From NCBI RefSeq assembly GCF_044430645.1, contig NZ_JAWUDN010000008.1:162695-226694 (forward strand): DNA of 64,000 bases, read 5' to 3'. The stretch is from Ewingella allii. Lineage in GTDB: Bacteria > Pseudomonadota > Gammaproteobacteria > Enterobacterales > Enterobacteriaceae. Of the stretch, positions 53,229 through 61,465 are shown in pieces (position 1 is the first letter of the stretch; the number at the start of each line of letters is the position of its first letter). Below the pieces are notes generated by a model. That model was not told the DNA's origin and did not search any database. It worked only from the letters and a program-made list of their open reading frames with translations. Both the position numbers and the translations under genes were made by a program.

Positions 53229-54643
53229 AGCTGAAACCACAGTTTTTATCTTTCCCACAGGACTTTTGGTGGGGCAGCGCCTGGTCGGCAGAGCAGGCGG
53301 AAGGTCGCGGTAACACGGGCAAGGGCCGCACTCAATGGGACATGTCCTGGGATAAATATCCGAATCGCTTTCACCACGGCATTAACACCGACGTCACCAC
53401 CGACTTCTTTAATCGCTATCCCGAAGACATCCAGCTGATGAAGGAGACCGGGCATAACTCCTTCCGCATCTCTATCTCCTGGGCGAGAATGTTCCCGCAG
53501 GGCGATGGCGAAGTCTGTGCCAAAGCCATCGTTTTCTACCGCAAAGTGTTGGAAGAGTTGACCCAGCAAGGCATTAAGCCTTTTGTGAATCTTTTCCATT
53601 TCGACATGCCAGAAGCCATGATGCTCAAAGGTGGCTGGGAGAATCGCGAGGTGCTGGCAGCCTATGTCCGCTACTGCGACGTCTGCTTCCGCGAGTTTGG
53701 TGATTTAGTCTATCGCTGGTTTACCTTCAATGAGCCGGTTGTACCGGTGCTGGGCGGCTTTTTAGAAGACTTCCACTATCCTAACGTGGTTGATTTCAAG
53801 CGCGCCGCTCAGGTGGCGTTCACGACGGTTCTCGCCAGCGCCATGGCAGTCCGCGCCTTCAAGAGCCACGGTCTGAACAGCAAGATTGGCGTGATTTTGA
53901 ATCTCAGCCCGAGCTATCCGCGCAGCGAAAATCCGGCCGACGTGCAGGCCGCGAAATACGCCGATCTGTTCTATAACCGCAGCTTCCTCGACCCATCAGT
54001 TAAAGGTGAGTTCCCGGCTGAACTTGTCGATGTGCTGAAGAAGCACGATCAGATGCCGGTAATTGAAGAGGGGGATTTGCAAATCATCGCCGAAAACACC
54101 GTGCAGATTCTGGGGATCAACTACTACGAACCTCGGCGAGTTAAGGCGCGGCTGACGGCGGTGGATCCGCAATCGCCTTTCATGCCGGAATGGTTCTTCG
54201 AAAGCTATGTGATGCCGGGACGCAAGTTCAATCCTTACCGTGGCTGGGAAATCTACGAAGAGGGGATTTACGATTTGTGCGTCGATATCCGCGACAACTA
54301 CGGCAATATCGAAGCTTATATTTCGGAAAATGGCATGGGCGTGGCGGATGAAGAGCGTTTTATTCAAGACGGGCAAGTGCAGGACAGCTATCGCATCGGC
54401 TTTATCCAAAACCATCTGGCGTACCTACATCAAGCCATTAGTGAAGGCTGCAATGTTAAAGGCTACCACCTGTGGACCTTTATCGACTGCTGGTCGTGGT
54501 TGAATACCTATAAAAACCGTTATGGGCTGATTGCGCTGGACCTGAAGACTCAAGAGCGAACCATCAAGAAGAGCGGCGAGTTCTACAAATTGCTCAGCCA
54601 GAACAACGGCTTTGAATTTGAGGGGCTGTATACCCAGTTCTAG
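53225..54643 (+). CDS. Glycoside hydrolase family 1 beta-glycosidase
   Basis: This 472-residue cytosolic GH1 TIM-barrel enzyme has acid/base Glu170 (TFNEP) and nucleophile Glu368 (YISENG). GH1 members in enterobacteria are usually 6-phospho-beta-glucosidases fed by a PTS. Here the phosphate-binding lysine of that group seems to be Asn (WSWLNTYKNRYG; LacG has Ser428, Lys435, Tyr437), so phosphorylated and free substrates both remain possible. No PTS gene is adjacent. GGAGG lies 7 bp before the ATG, and the start overlaps a 26-codon ORF. E. coli has other genes between sspB and gltD, so this is an accessory insertion. Confidence 0.87.
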   Translation: MKLKPQFLSFPQDFWWGSAWSAEQAEGRGNTGKGRTQWDMSWDKYPNRFHHGINTDVTTDFFNRYPEDIQLMKETGHNSFRISISWARMFPQGDGEVCAKAIVFYRKVLEELTQQGIKPFVNLFHFDMPEAMMLKGGWENREVLAAYVRYCDVCFREFGDLVYRWFTFNEPVVPVLGGFLEDFHYPNVVDFKRAAQVAFTTVLASAMAVRAFKSHGLNSKIGVILNLSPSYPRSENPADVQAAKYADLFYNRSFLDPSVKGEFPAELVDVLKKHDQMPVIEEGDLQIIAENTVQILGINYYEPRRVKARLTAVDPQSPFMPEWFFESYVMPGRKFNPYRGWEIYEEGIYDLCVDIRDNYGNIEAYISENGMGVADEERFIQDGQVQDSYRIGFIQNHLAYLHQAISEGCNVKGYHLWTFIDCWSWLNTYKNRYGLIALDLKTQERTIKKSGEFYKLLSQNNGFEFEGLYTQF

Positions 54644-54661
54644 TCAGTCAGCGTTGAAGGC

Positions 54662-54697
54662 AAAAAAAAGCGGGGATGTTGCCATCCCCGCTTTTCA
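54662..54697. terminator. Bidirectional terminator between the GH1 gene and gltD
   Basis: A 12-13-bp perfect stem (54667-54678 with 54683-54695) with a TTGC loop is flanked by eight A residues on the left and four T residues on the right. It suits both convergent genes, more strongly gltD. Confidence 0.9.
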
Positions 54698-54709
54698 TGT
54701 TGGTTACGC

Positions 54710-56128
54710 TTAAACTTCGAGATAGTTCATGATGCCGTCTGCCGCTTTGCGGCCTTCAGCAATAGCGGTAACCACTAAATCAGAGCCGCGCACGATATCG
54801 CCGCCAGCAAAGATTTTCGGGTTGCTGGTCTGGAAGGCGTTTTCGCTGCCTTCAGGTGCCACGACGCGGCCCTGAGTGTCCAGTTCGACGTCGTGTGATG
54901 CTAGCCATTCCATTTTATGTGGGCGGAAACCAAAGGCCATGACCACGGCATCGGCTTCCATCACATGTTCGGAACCCGCCACGATCTCAGCACGGCGACG
55001 GCCTTGGGCGTCTGGCGCACCAAGTTCGGTGCGTGCCATTCTCACACCACTGACGCGGCCAGCGCTGTTCAGTTCGATGCTCAGCGGCTGCAGGTTGAAT
55101 TTGAATTCAACACCTTCTTCGCGCGCATTCTTCACTTCACGGCGTGAGCCCGGCATGTTCTCTTCGTCACGGCGATAAGCACAGGTGACGTGCGTTGCGC
55201 CCTGACGAATCGAGGTGCGCACGCAGTCCATCGCAGTGTCACCACCGCCCAGCACCACGACGCGTTTCTTCTCCATCGAGGTGTAAGGCTCATCAACGCT
55301 GTCGTCATAGCCCATCAGCTGCTTGGTGTTAGCAATCAGGAATGGCAGCGCATCGTAAACGCCCGGCGCATCTTCATTTTCCAAACCACCGCGCATGGAC
55401 TGGTAAGTCCCCACGCCCAAGAACACCGCGTCGTACTCGGCCAGCAGGGCATCAATGGTGATGTCCTTGCCGACTTCGGTATTGAGTTGGAACTCGATAC
55501 CCATTTCGGTGAAGATCTCACGGCGCTTGGTCATCACGGATTTTTCCAGCTTGAAGGCTGGGATACCGAATGTCAGCAGACCGCCGATTTCAGGGTGACG
55601 GTCATACACCACGGCCTTCACGCCGTTACGAGTCAGCACGTCAGCACAGGCCAGACCGGCAGGGCCGGCGCCGATAATAGCAACGCGTTTACCCGTAGGG
55701 TGGACATGAGACATATCAGGACGCCAGCCCATTTCGATGGCTTTGTCATTGATATAGCGCTCGATGTTGCCGATGGTCACCGCGCCAAACTCGTCATTCA
55801 GCGTACAAGAGCCTTCGCACAGGCGGTCTTGTGGACAAACGCGGCCGCACACTTCCGGCAGGCTGTTGGTCTGGTGAGCCAGATCCGCCGCTTCCATAAT
55901 GCGACCTTCATTCGCCAGCTTTAGCCAGTTAGGAATGTAGTTGTGAACCGGGCATTTCCACTCGCAATACGGGTTACCGCAAGAGAGACAGCGGTCAGCC
56001 TGGGACGCGGCCTGAGTCGCTGAAAACGGCTCGTAAATTTCAACAAATTCAATTTTACGGATTTTCAGCGGTTTCTTTGGCGGATCTACGCGCTGTAAGT
56101 CGATAAATTGATAAACGTTTTGACTCAT
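54710..56128 (-). CDS. gltD: Glutamate synthase (NADPH) small subunit
   Basis: GltD passes electrons from NADPH via FAD to the GltB subunit. The 472-residue protein equals E. coli. It has the N-terminal [4Fe-4S] cysteine clusters (CLSCGNPYCEWKCP and CGRVCPQDRLCEGSC), the FAD dinucleotide-binding loop (IIGAGPAGLACAD) and the NADPH loop (VLGGGDTAMDC). It is 9 bp downstream of gltB. Confidence 0.97.
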   Translation of the reverse strand: MSQNVYQFIDLQRVDPPKKPLKIRKIEFVEIYEPFSATQAASQADRCLSCGNPYCEWKCPVHNYIPNWLKLANEGRIMEAADLAHQTNSLPEVCGRVCPQDRLCEGSCTLNDEFGAVTIGNIERYINDKAIEMGWRPDMSHVHPTGKRVAIIGAGPAGLACADVLTRNGVKAVVYDRHPEIGGLLTFGIPAFKLEKSVMTKRREIFTEMGIEFQLNTEVGKDITIDALLAEYDAVFLGVGTYQSMRGGLENEDAPGVYDALPFLIANTKQLMGYDDSVDEPYTSMEKKRVVVLGGGDTAMDCVRTSIRQGATHVTCAYRRDEENMPGSRREVKNAREEGVEFKFNLQPLSIELNSAGRVSGVRMARTELGAPDAQGRRRAEIVAGSEHVMEADAVVMAFGFRPHKMEWLASHDVELDTQGRVVAPEGSENAFQTSNPKIFAGGDIVRGSDLVVTAIAEGRKAADGIMNYLEV

Positions 56129-56137
56129 CTTGACCTC

Positions 56138-59100
56138 TTACTGCGCTTGTACCCGCAGCTCAGCTGCGGAACGACTACGGTGACCCAACAATGCTTTGAC
56201 ATCACTGGACTTCGGTTTTACCAGCGCAAACTTCGGCGCCCATTCCGGCCAGTTAGCCAAAATCTCTTCACCGCGTGTCGATGCGGTCAACTGTACGTGT
56301 TCGGTGATCAAACCGCGCAGATGCTCTTCATGGATTGCCAGCTCTTCAACATCAAGCACTTCAACCAATTCTGGGTTAACGCGTTTGCGGAATTCGCCAT
56401 CTTCGTCCAGCACGTAAGCGAAACCACCGGTCATCCCCGCGCCGAAGTTGACGCCAGTACGGCCCAGCACGCAGACGATGCCGCCAGTCATGTATTCACA
56501 GCCGTTGTCGCCAATGCCTTCAACCACGGTGATTGCGCCGGAGTTACGCACTGCGAAACGCTCGCCCGCGCGGCCTGCAGCAAACATCTTGCCGCCTGTT
56601 GCGCCATACAGACAGGTGTTGCCGATGATGCTGGCTTCGTGGCTGCGGAACGCCGAACCTATTGGTGGGCGAATCGCGATACGGCCACCGGCCATACCTT
56701 TACCCACGTAGTCGTTAGCGTCGCCGGTTAACATCAGGTCTACGCCACCGGCGTTCCAGACGCCGAAGCTCTGGCCAGCGGTACCGTTAAAGTTGATGCG
56801 AACTGGGTCCGCCGCCATGCCCTGATCGCCATGCTTCTCAGCGATGGCGCCAGACAGCAGCGCACCCACGGAACGGTCGGTGTTACGGATATCGAAGAAC
56901 AGCGGCTTGCTCTGTTTGGTCTCGATATGCGACGCGGCCTGATCCAGAATATCTTTGTTCAACTTGCCGTTGTCGAACGGCGGGTTGCTTTCGGTGCAGT
57001 ACACCGCTTTGCCCGGGTGCGGCGTTGCAGTTTTCAGCAGCGCGGACAGGTCCAGTTTATTCTGCTTGGCGGTGAAGCCGTCAAGTTCCAGCAGCAAGTC
57101 AGTGCGACCAATCAGGTCAACCAACTGGCTCACGCCCAGCTCAGCCATGATTTCACGTGTTTCCTGAGCGATGAACTTGAAGTAGTTCGTCACGCGCTCT
57201 GGCAGGCCGTGGTAGTGGTTGCGGCGCAGTTTCTCATCCTGAGTGGCTACGCCGGTTGCGCAGTTGTTCAGGTGGCAAATTCGCAGGTATTTACAACCCA
57301 GCGCGACCATTGGGCCCGTACCGAAGCCGAAGCTCTCAGCACCCAAGATGGCAGCTTTGATAATGTCAGTACCGGTTTTCAGACCGCCATCCACTTGCAG
57401 ACGAATCTTGTGGCGCAGGCCGTTGGCAACCAGTGCTTGCTGAGTCTCCACCAGACCGAGCTCCCACGGGCAGCCCGCGTATTTCACAGATGACAGTGGG
57501 CTTGCGCCAGTACCGCCGTCGTAACCTGCGATGGTGATGAGATCCGCATAGGCTTTCGCCACGCCGGTGGCGATAGTGCCTACGCCCGGCTCAGAAACAA
57601 GTTTCACCGAAATCATGGCTTTCGGATTGACCTGTTTCAGGTCGAAAATCAGCTGCGCCAGGTCTTCGATAGAGTAGATATCGTGGTGCGGTGGTGGAGA
57701 AATCAGAGTCACGCCCGGCACGGAGTAACGCAGTTTCGCGATGTACGGCGTCACTTTGTCACCCGGCAGCTGGCCGCCTTCGCCCGGTTTTGCACCTTGG
57801 GCAACTTTGATCTGAATGACGTCAGCATTCACCAGATAAGCCGGTGTCACGCCGAAACGACCAGAAGCCACCTGCTTGATGCGCGACACTTTATTGGTGC
57901 CGTAGCGCGCCGGATCTTCACCGCCTTCGCCTGAGTTAGAGCGACCGCCGATGCTGTTCATTGCTTCAGCCAGAGACTCGTGAGCTTCCGGGCTGAGTGC
58001 GCCGATGGACATCGCTGCGGTATCGAAACGGGTGAAAAGCCCTTCGGCTGGCTCAACCTGATCCACTGGGATCGGCTGGCCTTTTGGCGTGATCTGCAAC
58101 AGATCGCGCAGGGCAGCAACCGGACGTTCGTTGACCAGTTTGGCGTATTGCTGATAGTCGCTGTACTCGCCGCTTCTTACTGCGGCTTGCAGCGTATTCA
58201 CCACGTCCGGGTTGTAAGCGTGATATTCGCCGCCGTGGACGAATTTCAGCAGGCCGCCCTGTTCCAAGGTTTTACGCTTCAACCATGCGCGCTTGGACAG
58301 GTTTTGCAGGTCTTGCTCGAAGTCGCTGTAGCTTGCGCCACCGATGCGGCTCACCACGCCTTGGAAGCAGGTGTTGGACAAGTCTTTGTGCAGGCCTACG
58401 GCTTCGAACAGTTGTGAACAACGGTAAGAGGCGATGGTGGAAATGCCCATTTTGGACATGATTTTGTACAAGCCTTTGTTGATACCGTTACGGTAGTTCA
58501 ACATGACTTCGCGATATTTCTTGTCGATGACCTGAGAGTCGACCAGCTTCGCCAGCGTTTCATAGGCGAGGTACGGGTAAACTGCCGTCGCGCCGAACCC
58601 AAGCAGCACGGCGAAGTGGTGCGGATCGCGGGCACTGGCGGTTTCAACAATGATGTTGGCGTCGCAGCGCAGGCTCTTCTCAACCAGACGGCGTTGCAGC
58701 GCGCCCACTGCCATTGGGGCTGGCAGAGGTAAACGGTTTGGCGCGATATTGCGGTCAGACAGCACCAGCAGCACGGCGCCGTCGCGCACTTTGCGCTCGC
58801 CTTCGTCGCAGAGTTTGGCGACAAAGGCTTCCATGTCTTGCTCGGCTGGATCGTAAGTCAGGTCCAGCGTGTCGGCGCGATAGTATTTGCTGTCCAGCGT
58901 GGTCAGCTGTTTAAAGTCAGACCACAGCAGGATTGGCGATTTGAAGCTCAGACGGTGCGCCTGACCTTCGGCTTCACAGAACACGTTCATCTCGCGGCCA
59001 ATGCTGGTCGCCAGAGACATCACGTGAGCTTCGCGCAGCGGGTCGATTGGCGGGTTAGTTACCTGCGCAAACTGCTGGCGGAAGTAGTCATAAATAATGC

Positions 59101-60595
59101 GCGGACGGCTTGAGAGCACGGCGAATGGCGTGTCGTCACCCATGGAGCCGACGGCCTCTTGACCGTTCTCACCCAGCACGCGGATGATCTGATCCAGCTC
59201 TTCGCTGCTATAAGCGAACTGCTTCTGGAAGGTTTCCAACTGGGTATCGTCGAGTTCGCGAGTGCCCACTTCGGCGTCGGAGAGATCTTCAAAAGGCACC
59301 AGACGCTGAACGTTTTTCTCCATCCACTCTTTATACGGGTGGCGTCCCTTCAGGTCGTTATCGGTTTCTGCCGAGTGGTGGATCTTGCCGGTACGGGTGT
59401 CGATAACCATTAGTTCGCCAGGTCCGACGCGGCCTTTTTCGACCACTTCGTCCGGCTGGTAATCCCAGATACCCACTTCAGACGCGCAGGTGATCAGCTT
59501 GTCTTTGGTGATGACGTAGCGCGCAGGGCGCAGGCCGTTACGGTCGAGGTTACAGGCAGCGTAGCGGCCATCTGACATCACGATACCGGCCGGGCCGTCC
59601 CACGGCTCCATGTGCATGGAGTTGAAGTCGAAGAACGCGCGCAGGTCGTCGTCCATGTCCGGGTTCTGCTGCCAGGCTGGCGGCACCAGCAGGCGCATAG
59701 CGCGCAGCAGGTCCATACCACCGGCTAAAAACAGCTCCAGCATGTTATCCAGCGAGCTGGAGTCAGAACCTGTTTCATTCACAAACGGCGCAGCGTCTTG
59801 CAGATCGGGGATTAACGGCGTCTTGAACTTATAACCACGGGCGCGCGCCCACTGGCGGTTACCGGCAATCGTATTGATTTCGCCGTTATGCGCCAAATAG
59901 CGGAATGGCTGGGCCAGAGGCCAGCGCGGCACGGTGTTGGTGGAAAAGCGCTGGTGGAATAAGCAAATGGCCGATTCCAGACGCAGGTCTGCTAAATCAA
60001 GATAGAAACGTGGCAAATCGGCTGGCATACACAAGCCTTTATAGATGTTCACCACGTTGGAGAAGCTACACACGTAGAAGTCTTTGTCTTCAATACGTTT
60101 TTCCATACGGCGACGCGCCATGTACAGGCGGCGTTCCATATCGCGCGGACGCCAGCCCGCAGGGGCGTTCACGAAAATCTGTTCGATGCGAGGCAGGGAG
60201 GAGAGGGCAATCTCACCGAGAACGTCAGGGTTAGTCGGCACGTCGCGCCAGCCCACAACGGACAGCGTTTCGTTTTGCAGTTCTTCCTCAATAATGCGGC
60301 GACTTGCAGCAGCTTCTTCATCATCTTTGCTGAGGAATAACATGCCAACGGCGTAGTTTTTTGCCAAACGCCAGCCGCGCTCTTCTGCAACCATGCGGAA
60401 GAAACGGTCGGGTTTCTGTAAAAGTAAGCCACAGCCGTCGCCAGTCTTGCCATCGGCAAGGATTGCGCCACGGTGTTGCATGCGGGCCAGTGCGTGGATT
60501 GCCGTACGCACGACCTTATGGCTAGGTTCGCCTTCTATGTGGGCGATCAGGCCGAAACCACAGTTGTCCCTCTCGAGGGATTTATCGTACAACAT
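56138..60595 (-). CDS. gltB: Glutamate synthase (NADPH) large subunit
   Basis: GltB makes two glutamates from glutamine and 2-oxoglutarate: an N-terminal class II glutaminase feeds ammonia through a tunnel to the FMN synthase site. The ATG at 60595 (MLYDKSLERDNCGFG), preceded by GGGGAGG at 9 bp, gives 1485 residues (E. coli 1486). The 11-residue propeptide is removed to expose the catalytic Cys12. The frame runs 41 codons further upstream without a supported start. The FMN domain, [3Fe-4S] cluster cysteines (CHLNNCATGVAT) and C-terminal beta-helix are complete. Confidence 0.97.
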   Translation of the reverse strand: MLYDKSLERDNCGFGLIAHIEGEPSHKVVRTAIHALARMQHRGAILADGKTGDGCGLLLQKPDRFFRMVAEERGWRLAKNYAVGMLFLSKDDEEAAASRRIIEEELQNETLSVVGWRDVPTNPDVLGEIALSSLPRIEQIFVNAPAGWRPRDMERRLYMARRRMEKRIEDKDFYVCSFSNVVNIYKGLCMPADLPRFYLDLADLRLESAICLFHQRFSTNTVPRWPLAQPFRYLAHNGEINTIAGNRQWARARGYKFKTPLIPDLQDAAPFVNETGSDSSSLDNMLELFLAGGMDLLRAMRLLVPPAWQQNPDMDDDLRAFFDFNSMHMEPWDGPAGIVMSDGRYAACNLDRNGLRPARYVITKDKLITCASEVGIWDYQPDEVVEKGRVGPGELMVIDTRTGKIHHSAETDNDLKGRHPYKEWMEKNVQRLVPFEDLSDAEVGTRELDDTQLETFQKQFAYSSEELDQIIRVLGENGQEAVGSMGDDTPFAVLSSRPRIIYDYFRQQFAQVTNPPIDPLREAHVMSLATSIGREMNVFCEAEGQAHRLSFKSPILLWSDFKQLTTLDSKYYRADTLDLTYDPAEQDMEAFVAKLCDEGERKVRDGAVLLVLSDRNIAPNRLPLPAPMAVGALQRRLVEKSLRCDANIIVETASARDPHHFAVLLGFGATAVYPYLAYETLAKLVDSQVIDKKYREVMLNYRNGINKGLYKIMSKMGISTIASYRCSQLFEAVGLHKDLSNTCFQGVVSRIGGASYSDFEQDLQNLSKRAWLKRKTLEQGGLLKFVHGGEYHAYNPDVVNTLQAAVRSGEYSDYQQYAKLVNERPVAALRDLLQITPKGQPIPVDQVEPAEGLFTRFDTAAMSIGALSPEAHESLAEAMNSIGGRSNSGEGGEDPARYGTNKVSRIKQVASGRFGVTPAYLVNADVIQIKVAQGAKPGEGGQLPGDKVTPYIAKLRYSVPGVTLISPPPHHDIYSIEDLAQLIFDLKQVNPKAMISVKLVSEPGVGTIATGVAKAYADLITIAGYDGGTGASPLSSVKYAGCPWELGLVETQQALVANGLRHKIRLQVDGGLKTGTDIIKAAILGAESFGFGTGPMVALGCKYLRICHLNNCATGVATQDEKLRRNHYHGLPERVTNYFKFIAQETREIMAELGVSQLVDLIGRTDLLLELDGFTAKQNKLDLSALLKTATPHPGKAVYCTESNPPFDNGKLNKDILDQAASHIETKQSKPLFFDIRNTDRSVGALLSGAIAEKHGDQGMAADPVRINFNGTAGQSFGVWNAGGVDLMLTGDANDYVGKGMAGGRIAIRPPIGSAFRSHEASIIGNTCLYGATGGKMFAAGRAGERFAVRNSGAITVVEGIGDNGCEYMTGGIVCVLGRTGVNFGAGMTGGFAYVLDEDGEFRKRVNPELVEVLDVEELAIHEEHLRGLITEHVQLTASTRGEEILANWPEWAPKFALVKPKSSDVKALLGHRSRSAAELRVQAQ

Positions 60596-61465
60596 ATTAG
60601 TGAACCTCCCCAGGCTCTGCGAGACTCTCACACCTTTTGCGAGGGGGCTTTTAGACGGAGAGGGCTCACATTTCCACGCACTCTTGCGGTGCGTTGAATG
60701 CCTGAGTTTCTCGGCCAAAGGCCCCTCGTGACGGTTCTCACAAGTGGTGGTTGACTTGTTTTAATGAGGGAGTCTTCAATTACTGCATAAATATGACGAG
60801 TGATGCACCCGTCGAGATTGCTTCCAGCGGACTCCCAACTTAGCGAGAAAGCCTACACAGGTCAAATAGGTATTTAAGTTATATCAAAATGTGCATAAAT
60901 TAGGTTATTGTATTGAAATAAAAGAACTTATTGGTGATTTTAAACCCGCATAGACGTTGCGGATAGGGGGCCGAAGTGTGAGCTGTCTCACTGTCCGGTA
61001 GCCACACTAACTATGCACCATGCTAGAAGAGACGATAATCGCAGTGTTTTATACTGCTAAAGGCCTGCCGCCTGTGCTTTGTGACTGTTTTTAACCAGAC
61101 AGTAATAATGTACTAAGAGGGGGAGAATAATAAGAAATATTCATACAGCAAGAAGTGATTTTATTTGCAGTAATAATGAATAGTTATTCTTAATGTGAGT
61201 GATTCGCATTAAGGGGAATTTATGAAGAAAGGGCGGAATGACTGAGGATATTAGGGGCAAACCTGAATAGTTAAGGCGATCATTAATAATATCCCACAGC
61301 TTATTAGTCAATATCTGCACGAATTTAAACTCCCTTGCACCATCACCAGCCCTGTCTGGGTGCAAAGCCTGCAGCAATAGCTGGCTCGCGGTTCTGACTC
61401 ATCTTCGCCTCATTTCCGAGCATTATGCGGTATCATTTAATCGTCTTCGTTTTTAGGGAATGGTT
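60596..61465. other. gltB-arcB divergent intergenic region
   Basis: An 870-bp gap carries no convincing gene. The gltB-proximal part probably holds a long leader and Lrp-type regulatory DNA, with a hairpin ACGCAC/GTGCGT at about 60674-60692; the middle is AT-rich. Near arcB an inverted repeat TTGCACC/GGTGCAA (61335-61341, 61359-61365) is visible. E. coli K-12 has yhcC here; no remnant is recognisable. Confidence 0.5.

Noticed and set aside
55190..57493. Several long plus-strand frames opposite gltD and gltB
   Set aside because: High-GC third positions of gltBD create open antisense frames; none has a recognisable domain.
61141..61377. 78-codon minus-strand frame in the gltB-arcB gap
   Set aside because: No ribosome-binding site of note, low-complexity AT-rich end, no family; it also does not resemble YhcC.
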